DNA of 64,000 nt from assembly GCA_965242575.1 (NCBI GenBank), contig OZ251461.1, positions 2,418,001 through 2,482,000 of the forward strand. Reading direction: 5' to 3'. Shown one piece after another: positions 1 through 7,942 of the stretch. The stretch comes from JANQOH01 sp965242575 (GTDB lineage: Bacteria; Pseudomonadota; Alphaproteobacteria; UBA7887). A program made the translations under genes and the position numbers. The notes below the pieces were generated by a model that was given only the letters and a program-made list of their open reading frames with translations, ran no database searches and was not told where the DNA came from. Numbering within the stretch: the first letter of the stretch is position 1; every line of letters begins with the position of its first letter.

Positions 1-3000
1 TCGCCGCCGTCCCACCGCAACCCCGCCTCAAGCGACGGAGTCAGCGACCCGCCGTTCGCGAACGCGATGACGTAGCGCCCCTCCGCCGCAACCCGCAGCC
101 GGAACGTCCGCGCCGACATACCCGCGATGAGATTGTCGTCGCCGTCGAGCGCGAAACGCGCCGCCTGCGCCTCCCCCTTCACATCCACCGCCGCAGCGCC
201 CCGCGACAGCGCACGCGTCCGCGCGCCCACCGCCGCAGCCGTCAACGTCGCCGACGAATCCGCGGACCCGGCCCCGGCGTCGGCGATCTCCACCTCGCCG
301 CGCCCGTGCGACAGCGCAGCCCACGCCCGAGACCCATCGCCCGCAAGCCACCCCACATAGGGCTGGACGCTCGCCATCCGCGCCTCGTGGCGGCCCTTCA
401 CCGACTCCGCGCCGCCCGTATCGGTGTAGTCGATATCGCTCTCAGACCACGACGCCGACACGCCGCCGAGGACCCGCCCGCCCGAACCGCCCGGAGCCGT
501 CCGCGCATCGGCCCCGGCGTGCAGCGCCGTGACCTCGCCCTCCCACGACAGCGCGCCGTCGTCCAGAGACAGCGACCGCCGGTCGCCCGAACCCCACAGC
601 GCCGCGTCGGGGCCGTCCCCCGCAGCGCCGCCCGACAGGCCCAACGCGAACGCCGAACCCGGAAGCAGCGCACGCCACCCCGCCCCGAGAGGCGCCGGGG
701 AGTCCTCGGGCGGGCCGTAAGGCCGCGGGTCGTGGAACGGGACGGGGCCGCGCGCGCGGGCCGCAGACGCGCCGCCCGGAGCGCCCAGCCGGCCCGCCAG
801 CCACGACAGCGCGTCCGAAGCCCATGCGGCGGCGTCGGCGTCCGCCCCGCCGTCGTAGCCCGCAGGCGCGCCGTCGCCGAAACGCCGCGCCACCGCCCTG
901 GCCGCGCCGTCCCACATCGCCCGCGACACTTCCGGCAGGATCGACCGGTTGACCGCAGCAAGCCGCGTTCGCGCGTCCGACCGCTCCGCGACCGCCGGGA
1001 CGTCCGCGCGCCAGCCCACCGCGAAGGGCGAGAACTCGGTAATCCCCGCCGCGCACACGCGCTCTTCCGCCTCGTCCAGCCGCGCCCCCGTGACCTCGAC
1101 CCATGCGGTTCCGTCATGGCGCAGCAGCGTCAACGCGCGACCGCCCGACGCTTCCCGCAGCGCCGCAGGCGCCGGCAGGCACAGTTCCAGCCCCGCCGCC
1201 GGAACGCCGGTAACGGACACGTCCACCGCCACTTGCGCCGCGCCGGCGCCGAAGGCGAAGACGCCGGGCGCCAGCGACACCTCGCCCGAAACCGGGCGCA
1301 GCGTCACCGACAGGTCCGCCGCCAGCGCCGCCGGGGGGACGATCTCGACGCCGGGCGGAACCCCCGCCTCGGCGCGGACCTCGACGCGATGCCCGCCCAC
1401 CATGTAGGCCGCCGCCGCCGCGCCCGCCGCGGGCGCGCGCACCCGCGTATCGCCGGGCTCCGACACCATCGCCGCAAGGGTCTTCGTTTCGCCGTCCAGC
1501 CCGCCGCCGCTCGCCGTGTGCGTGAGTTGCGCCGTGTCGGCGTAATCGTCGGCGTCCGCCGCAGCCGTCACGGTCACGGTTTGCGGCGCGCTCCAGTTCG
1601 CCGCGTCGAACGACAGCGACGCGGGGGCCGCCGTCACGTCGGAATTGTCGCTGGAGACCGCCACCGTCACCGCCCCGGTCGGCGCCGCGCCCAGGCGCAA
1701 GGTGTAGGTCGCGCCCGCCGCGCCCGTCGCCACCTCCAGCTCCTCCACGGAGAGAACCAGTTTCTCCGTCGATGGCGGCGGCGGCGGCGGCGCGGGCGGC
1801 GCGTCGTCGTTCGTTATCGTCCCGACGCCGCGGGTGTTCGTGGCGATCGCCCCATCCGCGTCGCGGATGGGCGTCCCGGACGGAACCGGGTCGAAGATCA
1901 CCACCTCCACCGTCTCGTCGGGTTCGACCGTCGAGTCTCCCCGCACCTCCACCGGAATCGTCTTGCTCGTCTCGCCGGCGGCGAAGGTCAGCGTCCCGGA
2001 CATCGCCGTGTAGTCGGTTCCCGCCGTCGCAGTGCCGCCGGGCGTCGACCAGTCCACCGTCACCTGCCCCGTGCTCGCCGGAGACAGCCTCACCGTGAAC
2101 ACCAGTTCCGTCGTCCCGGAGTTCCCCTCCGCCACGCGCGGCGAATCGATCGTCAGCGTCGGCCTGTCGTCGTCGACGATGATCCCGCTCGCCAGCCTCC
2201 CACTCCCCGTCGCGAGGGCGAACCCGGACGGCGCGGGGTTGCTCAACTGCACCCCGATGCCCTCGTCTGGCTCCATATCGGTGTCGCCGGTCACCGTCAC
2301 GGATATGGTCCGGGTCGTCACGCCCGGCGCGAAGGTCAGCGTGCCGCCCGTAATCGCCGCGTGGTCCGTTCCCGACGTCGCCGATCCGGACATCGCGTAG
2401 GCGTAGTCCACCGTCGCCTGGACCGACGCGGCCGGGGACAGGGTCACGGTGAAGGTCATCGTCGGCGTATCGCCGGCGCCGCCCTCCACCACGCGCGGCG
2501 AGTCGATCGAGAAGATCCCCGTGTCGTCGTCGTCCACCGTCACCGTCACGCTGGAGATGGCGAGCCCCGCGGTGTAGCCGGAGTCCGGGCAGGGCGCGGT
2601 CACCGTGTGGCTTATCGTCGCCGTCTCGTCCGCGACGTTGCCGTCCTGCACGGCGGTCGCCGTCACGGTTTGCGGCGTGTTCCAGTTCGCGTTGGTGAAG
2701 GTGAGCGTGGCCGGCGACACCGTGACCGCCGGATTGTCGCTGGCGACCGAGATCGTCACCCCGGCGGCGCAGGAGGCGCCCGGATCCGTGTCCACGTCCA
2801 CGGTCCAGAACCCCGAGTTCCCCTCCGCCACCGCGACGGAGAGCGCGCCGGCGGTAATCCCGGGACCCGCGTTCAGGGTCGAAACCGGCGCCACGTTCAC
2901 CGCCGCGGTGACCAGGTCCGTACCGCCCGTATGGGCGGCCGCCAGCACCCGCACCGCCAGGCCGGCGGCGGCGGTTATGTCGGCCGTCGAGGCGAGCGTC

Positions 3001-3668
3001 AGGGTCGCCGACGTATCGCCGCTGGACACGCTCGACACGCCGTTGATCGTCACGCCGGTCATCGTCGTCACGAGTTCGAAACTCGACGCCGCCACCCCGG
3101 TCCCGAAGGTCACGCCGGTCAGCGCCACGTCGACGGTGGCCGTGTCGAGGTTGTTCTCGTTCAGGAGCGCCGGAGTCGTGGACGAAATCGACGCGGCGCT
3201 GCCGATGACCTTGTGGGCGGCCTGGGCGGGCAGGGCGGCGTTGTTGCGGTCGATGAGGGCGCCGCCGGAAGTCCCCCAGGTGGGGCCGGAGACCGCGGTC
3301 GCCGGAATGGCGACGCCGTCGGTGTCGAAGTCGTCGGCCACCACCGTGTAGGTGAAATCCACATACAGCTGGCCGAGGGGGTTGCTAAGCGCCTCGACCG
3401 GACTCGCCTGCCGGGTGACGCCGCCGATGTCGAGGGACATCCTGGCGCCGCTGAAGGTCCCGCCGAACACGCTGATGATCTCGGCGCTGATGGTGACCCG
3501 GGTCGTGATCGCTTCGCCGGCGACGTAATGCGTTCCGTTGGCCGGGGTCGAGGTGACGGAGGCCGTTTGCGTCTGCGCCGCGGCGGGCGCGGCGGCGAGG
3601 GCGAGGAGCGGCGCGGCGCAGACGGCGCACAGCCGCGCCGCGCGGGCGAAACGGCGCCGGCCCGTCAT
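1..3668 (-). CDS. Secreted Calx-beta repeat protein with autotransporter-like barrel (3' end outside window)
   Basis: Leftward reading frame from the ATG at 3668, open for 1222 codons and still open at base 1. The first 30 residues are an export signal (arginine-rich start, then a Leu/Ala core ending AAAPAAAQ). The middle holds repeated beta-sandwich units: two Calx-beta-like modules with DSPRVVEG/DSPRVAEG starts and EPDEGI/EPDETV turns, each ending in an Asp-rich DDDD or NDDA, and two related modules with NWNTPQTVT and NWSAPQTVT. A proline linker follows the Calx-beta part. The last 300 residues look like an outer-membrane barrel: alternating short strands, and the barrel-type motif LTPSLEAGLRWDGG at the window edge. 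Calx-beta modules usually bind calcium, so a surface adhesin or exported protein is inferred. A run of 17 C on the coding strand lies 10 bases before the start. Confidence 0.85.
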   Translation of the reverse strand, partial: MTGRRRFARAARLCAVCAAPLLALAAAPAAAQTQTASVTSTPANGTHYVAGEAITTRVTISAEIISVFGGTFSGARMSLDIGGVTRQASPVEALSNPLGQLYVDFTYTVVADDFDTDGVAIPATAVSGPTWGTSGGALIDRNNAALPAQAAHKVIGSAASISSTTPALLNENNLDTATVDVALTGVTFGTGVAASSFELVTTMTGVTINGVSSVSSGDTSATLTLASTADITAAAGLAVRVLAAAHTGGTDLVTAAVNVAPVSTLNAGPGITAGALSVAVAEGNSGFWTVDVDTDPGASCAAGVTISVASDNPAVTVSPATLTFTNANWNTPQTVTATAVQDGNVADETATISHTVTAPCPDSGYTAGLAISSVTVTVDDDDTGIFSIDSPRVVEGGAGDTPTMTFTVTLSPAASVQATVDYAYAMSGSATSGTDHAAITGGTLTFAPGVTTRTISVTVTGDTDMEPDEGIGVQLSNPAPSGFALATGSGRLASGIIVDDDRPTLTIDSPRVAEGNSGTTELVFTVRLSPASTGQVTVDWSTPGGTATAGTDYTAMSGTLTFAAGETSKTIPVEVRGDSTVEPDETVEVVIFDPVPSGTPIRDADGAIATNTRGVGTITNDDAPPAPPPPPPSTEKLVLSVEELEVATGAAGATYTLRLGAAPTGAVTVAVSSDNSDVTAAPASLSFDAANWSAPQTVTVTAAADADDYADTAQLTHTASGGGLDGETKTLAAMVSEPGDTRVRAPAAGAAAAAYMVGGHRVEVRAEAGVPPGVEIVPPAALAADLSVTLRPVSGEVSLAPGVFAFGAGAAQVAVDVSVTGVPAAGLELCLPAPAALREASGGRALTLLRHDGTAWVEVTGARLDEAEERVCAAGITEFSPFAVGWRADVPAVAERSDARTRLAAVNRSILPEVSRAMWDGAARAVARRFGDGAPAGYDGGADADAAAWASDALSWLAGRLGAPGGASAARARGPVPFHDPRPYGPPEDSPAPLGAGWRALLPGSAFALGLSGGAAGDGPDAALWGSGDRRSLSLDDGALSWEGEVTALHAGADARTAPGGSGGRVLGGVSASWSESDIDYTDTGGAESVKGRHEARMASVQPYVGWLAGDGSRAWAALSHGRGEVEIADAGAGSADSSATLTAAAVGARTRALSRGAAAVDVKGEAQAARFALDGDDNLIAGMSARTFRLRVAAEGRYVIAFANGGSLTPSLEAGLRWDGG

Positions 3669-3677
3669 GCCGGGCGC

Positions 3678-3694
3678 GGGGGGGGGGGGGGGGG
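3678..3694. repeat. Homopolymer tract G17 (C17 on the coding strand)
   Basis: Seventeen consecutive G on the + strand, 10 to 26 bases before the ATG at 3668 of the leftward Calx-beta/autotransporter gene. It occupies the ribosome-binding region. An upstream ATG at 3709 is out of frame with 3668 by one base, so a tract longer by one (or shorter by two) would fuse a short proline-rich leader to the signal peptide. Such tracts slip in replication and are classic phase-variation switches; the switching here is inferred. Confidence 0.7.
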
Positions 3695-3789
3695 AAACGC
3701 CATCGCCATGCCCTCGACCAGTCGCGCCGTCGCCGCGCGGCGACGAAGGTGTAGCCCCTTCCCCGCCCCCGCGTCAACGCGGCGCGCCG

Positions 3790-4812
3790 TCACCATGCGC
3801 GGTCGACGGCGAAATCGGCGGCCTCGGCGAGGGCGTCGCGGTAGCGGCCGGGGGGGAGCGCCGCGAGGGACTCGCGCGCCTGCGCGGCGCGGGCGCGGGC
3901 GCGGGCGACGGTGTCGGCGAAGGCGCCGCTGCCGGCGATCAGCGCGATGGCGCGGTCGAGGTCGCCGTCGCGGCGGTCGCCGTCCTCCAGCGCGCGCCGC
4001 CAGAACCGGCGCTCCTCGGCGCCGCCGCGGGCGAAGGCGAGGACCACGGGCAGAGTGACCTTGCCCTCGCGGAAGTCGTCGCCGACGGCCTTGCCGAGGG
4101 CGGACTCGGCGGCCGCGTAGTCCAGCGCGTCGTCCACCAATTGGAAGCTCACGCCGAGATCGGTGCCGTAGGCGCGCAGCGCCCGGCGCGTCCCGGCGCC
4201 GCGCCCGGCGACCGCCGCGCCGACCTCGGCGGCGGCGGCGAACAGGCGCGCGGTCTTGGCCTCCGCCACCGCGAGGCAATCGGACTCGCCGGTGGCGGTG
4301 TCGTTGGCGGCCAGCAGCTGCATGACCTCGCCCTCGGCGATGGCGGAGCTGGCGCGCGAGAGGATCCCCAGCACGTCGAGCGCCCCGTCCTCCACCATCA
4401 GTTCGAAGGCGCGGCTGAACAGGAAGTCGCCGACGAGGACGCTCGCCTGGTTGCCCCAGACCGTGTTGGCGGTGGCGCCGCCGCGCCGCAGCGCGCTGGC
4501 GTCGACCACGTCGTCGTGGAGGAGCGTGGCGGTGTGGATGAACTCGACGCAGGCGGCCAGGGCGACGTGCCGTTGGCCTGTGTAACCGCAGGCGCGCGCG
4601 GCGAGCAGGGTCACGAGGGGGCGGATGCGCTTGCCGCCGGCGGCGACGACGTGCCCCGCCAGACGCGGAATGAGCGCCACCGGGGAGCGCATGCGGTCGA
4701 CGACGGTCCGGTCGACCGCCGCCATGTCGTCGCGAACCAGGGCGTGCAACCGGTCCAGCCGGTCGGCGCCGGCCTTCGCCCTCGCGTCCGCGACCCCGGA
4801 GGCTGGCGCCAC
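3790..4812 (-). CDS. ispB: Polyprenyl diphosphate synthase (octaprenyl/decaprenyl type)
   Basis: Long-chain trans-isoprenyl diphosphate synthase, making the side chain of ubiquinone. The first Asp-rich motif is LLHDDVVD (first Asp about residue 100) and the second is LVDDALDY (about residue 227); the lysine/arginine substrate region AGGKRIRPL precedes the first. The GTG at 4812 (340 residues) was chosen because a strong GAGGGGGAGA ribosome-binding site lies just upstream; a longer reading from a TTG at 4884 adds an unconserved Arg-rich leader. Divergent from the DUF2007/methyltransferase/protease genes, a common alphaproteobacterial arrangement. Product chain length cannot be read from the sequence. 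Confidence 0.92.
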   Translation of the reverse strand: MAPASGVADARAKAGADRLDRLHALVRDDMAAVDRTVVDRMRSPVALIPRLAGHVVAAGGKRIRPLVTLLAARACGYTGQRHVALAACVEFIHTATLLHDDVVDASALRRGGATANTVWGNQASVLVGDFLFSRAFELMVEDGALDVLGILSRASSAIAEGEVMQLLAANDTATGESDCLAVAEAKTARLFAAAAEVGAAVAGRGAGTRRALRAYGTDLGVSFQLVDDALDYAAAESALGKAVGDDFREGKVTLPVVLAFARGGAEERRFWRRALEDGDRRDGDLDRAIALIAGSGAFADTVARARARAAQARESLAALPPGRYRDALAEAADFAVDRAW

Positions 4813-4957
4813 GGCGGTCTCCCCCTCGCCGGCTTGACGCGCGCGGCGGCCCGGCCAACATAGGCGCGCCGCCGCGCGCGTCAAGCATGCCGGCGGCCGC
4901 CATTACCGGAGCGCAGTGCGCATCATGGACAGAGCGCGATCCCGATACGCTTTTCCC

Positions 4958-5032
4958 GGGTGCGCCGGCGTCTCGCCGGCATCTCCTTTGGAATGCGCTT
5001 CGCGCATTGGCCGGCGGGACGCCGGCGCACCC
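4958..5032. repeat. REP-like extragenic palindrome
   Basis: Two 23-base arms (4958-4980 and 5010-5032) are inverted copies with one mismatch. A second perfect hairpin sits inside them (AATGCGC TTC GCGCATT, 4992-5008), so the element can fold as a nested stem. A decayed relative with the same right arm and the same inner hairpin design lies at 45695-45756, showing that it is a dispersed repeat. It lies between the divergent ispB and DUF2007 genes. Confidence 0.8.
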
Positions 5033-5061
5033 AGGGGCGGCCGCCGGGACCGGAGCGCCGC

Positions 5062-5268
5062 GTGAAGGAACTCCTGCGCACCAACGACGCGGTCGAGATT
5101 TCGTGGGTCGGCGCGCTGCTCGCCGATGCGGGAATCGAATCGCTGGTGCTCGACACGCACGCCAGCATCGTCGAGGGGTCCATCGCCGCGATCCCGCGCC
5201 GCGTCATGGTCGCCGACGAGGACCTGGAGGCGGCGCGGCGCGTGCTCGCCGAGGCCGATGCGCGCTGA
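5062..5268 (+). CDS. DUF2007 family small protein
   Basis: A 68-residue protein read from the GTG at 5062, beginning VKELLRTND. It matches the DUF2007 pattern: an N-terminal strand with TNDAVEISWVGALLADAGI, then a middle HASIVEGSIAAIPRRVMV and a C-terminal helix DLEAARRVL. A longer reading from an ATG at 4960 runs through the REP-like palindrome and is rejected. The stop overlaps the start of the next gene by 11 bases, so the two are probably cotranslated. The family has been suggested to be signal-transducing; its role is not established. Confidence 0.85.
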   Translation: MKELLRTNDAVEISWVGALLADAGIESLVLDTHASIVEGSIAAIPRRVMVADEDLEAARRVLAEADAR

Positions 5269-5998
5269 AGGCGGCGTCACCGAGGACCGCCTGCTCGGCG
5301 GGCGGGTCCATCTGTCGCAGCCGGCGGCGGGCTACCGCGCGGCGATCGACCCGGTGCTGCTGGCGGCGGCGGTCCCGGCGCGGGACGGCGACACGGTGCT
5401 CGACCTGGGCGCCGGCGCCGGCGCGGCGGCGCTGTGCCTCGCCGCCCGGGTTCCGGGCGCGGCGGTGACGGGGCTGGAGCGCGACGCCGGACTCGCGGCG
5501 CTGGCCACGCGCAACGCCGCCGCGAGCGGCGCCGCGGACCGCGTCCGATTCGCGGTCGCGGACGTAAGCGCGGCGCGGCGCTTCGGCCCGTGCGGCCACG
5601 CGATGGCGAACCCGCCCCACCTGCCGCCCGGCCGCGCCGCGCCGCGCCGCCGGGGCGACGCCGCGACGGTCGAGGACGGCGACGCGGGGCTGGACGCCTG
5701 GATCGCCGCGGCGGCGGCGGCGCTGCGGCCCGGCGGGAGCCTGACGCTGGTCCACCGGGCGGACCGGATCGACGACGTGTTCGCGGCGCTGCGCGGGCGC
5801 GCCGGCGAAATCGCGGTCTTCCCGCTATGGCCGAAGGCGGGGCGCGCGGCGAAGCGGGTGCTGGTCCGGGCGAGGAAAGGCGCGCGCGGCCCCGCCCGGC
5901 TGGCGGCGGGGCTGGCGCTGCACCGGGCGGACGGGCGCTATACCGCCGAGGCCGAAGCCGTGCTTAGATGCGCCGCGCCGCTGGACCTCGCCGCCTGA
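5258..5998 (+). CDS. TrmN6-like tRNA1(Val) adenine-N6-methyltransferase
   Basis: A 246-residue class I SAM-dependent methyltransferase. Motif I is VLDLGAGAGAAAL (from about residue 47), and the catalytic motif is NPPH (about residue 118) where the family usually has NPPY. The opening DRLLGGRVHLSQPAAGYRAAIDPVLLAAA is the typical start of alphaproteobacterial tRNA1(Val) A37-N6 methylases. Starts inside the end of the DUF2007 gene and is followed 14 bases later by the S49 peptidase gene, so the three form an operon. The His for Tyr change in the catalytic motif is tolerated in some MTS-domain enzymes but leaves the exact substrate unproved. Confidence 0.82.
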   Translation: MRAEGGVTEDRLLGGRVHLSQPAAGYRAAIDPVLLAAAVPARDGDTVLDLGAGAGAAALCLAARVPGAAVTGLERDAGLAALATRNAAASGAADRVRFAVADVSAARRFGPCGHAMANPPHLPPGRAAPRRRGDAATVEDGDAGLDAWIAAAAAALRPGGSLTLVHRADRIDDVFAALRGRAGEIAVFPLWPKAGRAAKRVLVRARKGARGPARLAAGLALHRADGRYTAEAEAVLRCAAPLDLAA

Positions 5999-6012
5999 CC
6001 GACCGGACGCCA

Positions 6013-6858
6013 ATGCCGATGTTTCCGCTGCCCTTCCTTCCCAAGCCGCCGGTGGTTCCGGTGGTCCGGCTCGCCGGGGCGATCTCCGCCGCGCCGTCGC
6101 CGCTGCGCAACGCGCTCAACCTGCCGGCGCTGGCGGGGGTCATCGACCGCGCCTGCGCCGTGCGCGGCCTCCAGGCGGTGGCCTTGCAGGTCAATTCGCC
6201 CGGCGGGTCGCCGGTGCAATCGGCGCTGATCGCCGGGCGCGTCCGGGCCCGGGCGAAGGAGCGCGACGTGCCGATCTTCGCCTTCATCGAGGACATCGCG
6301 GCGTCCGGCGGCTACTGGCTGGCCTGCGCGGCGGACGAGATTTACGCCGACCGGTCGTCCATCGTCGGGTCGATCGGGGTGATTTCGGCCGGGTTCGGGT
6401 TCCACGACGCGATCGCGCGGCTCGGCGTCGAGCGGCGGGTGCATACGCAGGGCCGCAACAAGGCGATGCTGGACCCGTTCCGCGAGGAGAACCCCGGCGA
6501 CGTGGCGCGGCTGGAGGAACTGCACCGCGGCATGCACCGCGCCTTCATCGACCACGTGCGCGACCGCCGCGGCAAGCGTCTGAAGGGCGACGACGACGCG
6601 CTGTTCAACGGCGACGTGTGGATCGGCGAACGGGCGGCGGAGCTGGGCCTGATCGACGGCCTGGGCGAGCTGCGCGCGACGATGCGGGACCGTTTCGGCG
6701 AAAACGTCCGCCTGCCGGTCATGGGCGCCCGCCGCGGCTGGCTGCGCCAGCGCCTGGGCATGACCGCGCCGGCGCCCCCGTTCGACGCCGCGGCGCTGGC
6801 CGGCGGCCTCGCCGCCGCGGTCGAGGAGCGCGCGCTGTGGGCGCGGTTCGGGCTGTAA
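6013..6858 (+). CDS. S49 family serine peptidase (SppA/SohB-like)
   Basis: A 281-residue single-domain S49 peptidase, about half the length of the double-domain E. coli SppA. Catalytic Ser is in DIAASGGYW (Ser98) and the general-base Lys in GRNKAML (Lys150). The QVNSPGGSP and SSIVGSIGVI stretches are family hallmarks. It has no clear signal peptide, only a short hydrophobic PLPFLPKPPVVPVVRLAGAI start, so it may be cytoplasmic or peripherally attached to the membrane. Such enzymes degrade cleaved signal peptides or small membrane proteins. Third gene of the DUF2007/TrmN6-like/S49 run. Confidence 0.9.
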   Translation: MPMFPLPFLPKPPVVPVVRLAGAISAAPSPLRNALNLPALAGVIDRACAVRGLQAVALQVNSPGGSPVQSALIAGRVRARAKERDVPIFAFIEDIAASGGYWLACAADEIYADRSSIVGSIGVISAGFGFHDAIARLGVERRVHTQGRNKAMLDPFREENPGDVARLEELHRGMHRAFIDHVRDRRGKRLKGDDDALFNGDVWIGERAAELGLIDGLGELRATMRDRFGENVRLPVMGARRGWLRQRLGMTAPAPPFDAAALAGGLAAAVEERALWARFGL

Positions 6859-6881
6859 ACAAGCACGTAGAGAGGATACAA

Positions 6882-7418
6882 ATGTCTGACAAATACATTG
6901 GATTTGTCGATGCAGGTGTTCTGCGTTCGCAGAGAAGGGGAAATTTCCGTCCGCGAGGACAAGAAGTCGTAAGGTGGTTTCGAGATATGGAGTCGTCCCA
7001 TCTTGTGGGGGAAAAATTTCTGCGTCTATATTGGTATGACGGAGCTTACGAAGCGTCTCATGATCAGCATCCTGCCCAAATGAAATTTTTCCACTCAATT
7101 GAACGCACACCGGGTATCCAGCTGAGGCTTGGGCATCTCGTAGAGCGTTCCGGTCATCACATACAAAAAGGCGTAGATACTTTGCTGACGCTAGATTTGG
7201 TTCGTTTGGCAGGCCGGTCTGCCTTCTCGACCGCAATCTTGGTCGTTAACGATAGAGATTTCGCGGGAGCTATTACAGCTGCTCAGGACTTTGGAGTAAA
7301 GGTGCTTATCGCTACGCCTAATCAGCAAACCGTCGCGGAAGAGTTGGCACGATTAGCGGATGATGTAATCTTTATATCTAAAGAAGATCTACACAAGATG
7401 CTGCCTTTGCGGACGTAA
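6882..7418 (+). CDS. NYN-domain (PIN-like) ribonuclease
   Basis: A 178-residue protein of the NYN/LabA branch of the PIN fold. The opening KYIGFVDAGVL supplies the first acidic metal ligand; the core KGVDTLLTLDLVRLA and AILVVNDRDFAGAI supply the others; VKVLIATPN is the usual following strand. The start is the ATG at 6882 behind AGAGGA. Base composition is near 47% GC against about 70% around it, and codons are AT-rich, so recent acquisition is likely. It follows the S49 gene by 23 bases but is unlike it. NYN proteins are metal-dependent RNases; the target here is unknown. Confidence 0.85.
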   Translation: MSDKYIGFVDAGVLRSQRRGNFRPRGQEVVRWFRDMESSHLVGEKFLRLYWYDGAYEASHDQHPAQMKFFHSIERTPGIQLRLGHLVERSGHHIQKGVDTLLTLDLVRLAGRSAFSTAILVVNDRDFAGAITAAQDFGVKVLIATPNQQTVAEELARLADDVIFISKEDLHKMLPLRT

Positions 7419-7440
7419 GATGGCAATACGAAGAGAATTT

Positions 7441-7468
7441 GGGGTCTGCCGCCCGGGCGGCAGACCCC
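7441..7468. terminator. Perfect 28-base palindrome downstream of the NYN gene
   Basis: Two 14-base arms meet without a loop (GGGGTCTGCCGCCC and its exact complement). It lies 22 bases after the NYN stop and would form a strong RNA hairpin. No U-run follows, so termination is only inferred. Confidence 0.5.
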
Positions 7469-7495
7469 GTACTTGGTTGAGTGCTATCGATCCTT

Positions 7496-7523
7496 GGTCC
7501 CTGCCGCCCGGGCAGCAGGGACC
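7496..7523. terminator. Second inverted repeat with the same core
   Basis: Arms GGTCCCTGC (7496-7504) and GCAGGGACC (7515-7523) flank a 10-base GC loop. It shares the CTGCCGCCCGGGC core with the palindrome at 7441. It lies just past the stop codon of the leftward small gene at 7530, so it may end that transcript. Confidence 0.45.
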
Positions 7524-7529
7524 TTGGGA

Positions 7530-7688
7530 CTAGCGGCTACGGCGGCGACGGTCGGCCAGATAATAGCCGATTCCGCCGGCAACCGCAAGCGTCCCCAAGG
7601 CGACTGGTATCGCCGCAGGAACCCCGAAGGCCGTGCCGAGAACGGCAATGCCAGCACCGCCTTTCAGAAGGGTCGCGAGAGCAGGCAT
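7530..7688 (-). CDS. Small glycine-rich hydrophobic protein, unknown function
   Basis: A 52-residue protein starting MPALATLLKGGAG at 7688, directly behind an AAGGAGG ribosome-binding site. Residues 9-43 form one hydrophobic helix pair rich in Gly and Ala, with GxxxG-like spacing (GGAGIAVLG, GTLAVAGGIGYYLA), and the end is basic (DRRRRSR). An in-frame ATG at 7718 is possible but has no good ribosome-binding site. The composition fits a small inner-membrane protein. I do not recognise the family; holin-like, toxin-like or simple membrane peptide roles cannot be told apart. Confidence 0.6.
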   Translation of the reverse strand: MPALATLLKGGAGIAVLGTAFGVPAAIPVALGTLAVAGGIGYYLADRRRRSR

Positions 7689-7883
7689 TGCTGCCTCCTT
7701 TCTGGCGAGAGCGTCCACCGGACGCTGCGGGGGATCGGCACAGAGCCGACACCGAAACCCACCTTCCTCGATTTCACCTGACCAAGCGGCAGGAGTATGC
7801 GATGATCGAATCGGATGCGCAAGCTGGTTTTTGTTCGTGATGGGTTCAAGGTAGCGCAGGCCGCAGAAAGGGAGAAACCGGAT

Positions 7884-7912
7884 GTTTCACCCAGCGGATA
7901 TCGGGCTATAAT
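7884..7912 (+). promoter_or_regulatory. Candidate promoter of the acyl-CoA dehydrogenase operon
   Basis: A perfect TATAAT at 7907-7912 lies 30 bases before the ATG at 7943. Seventeen bases upstream is only a weak -35 (GTTTCA, 7884-7889). Placement and the perfect -10 support it; the -35 is poor, so an activator may be needed. Confidence 0.45.
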
Positions 7913-7942
7913 GCCTTCCGTGTCCAGCGAGAGAGCGAGATC

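Noticed and set aside
306..4058. A 1250-codon open frame on the plus strand
   Set aside because: Low-complexity Arg-rich product antisense to the Calx-beta gene and ispB; a product of 70% GC.
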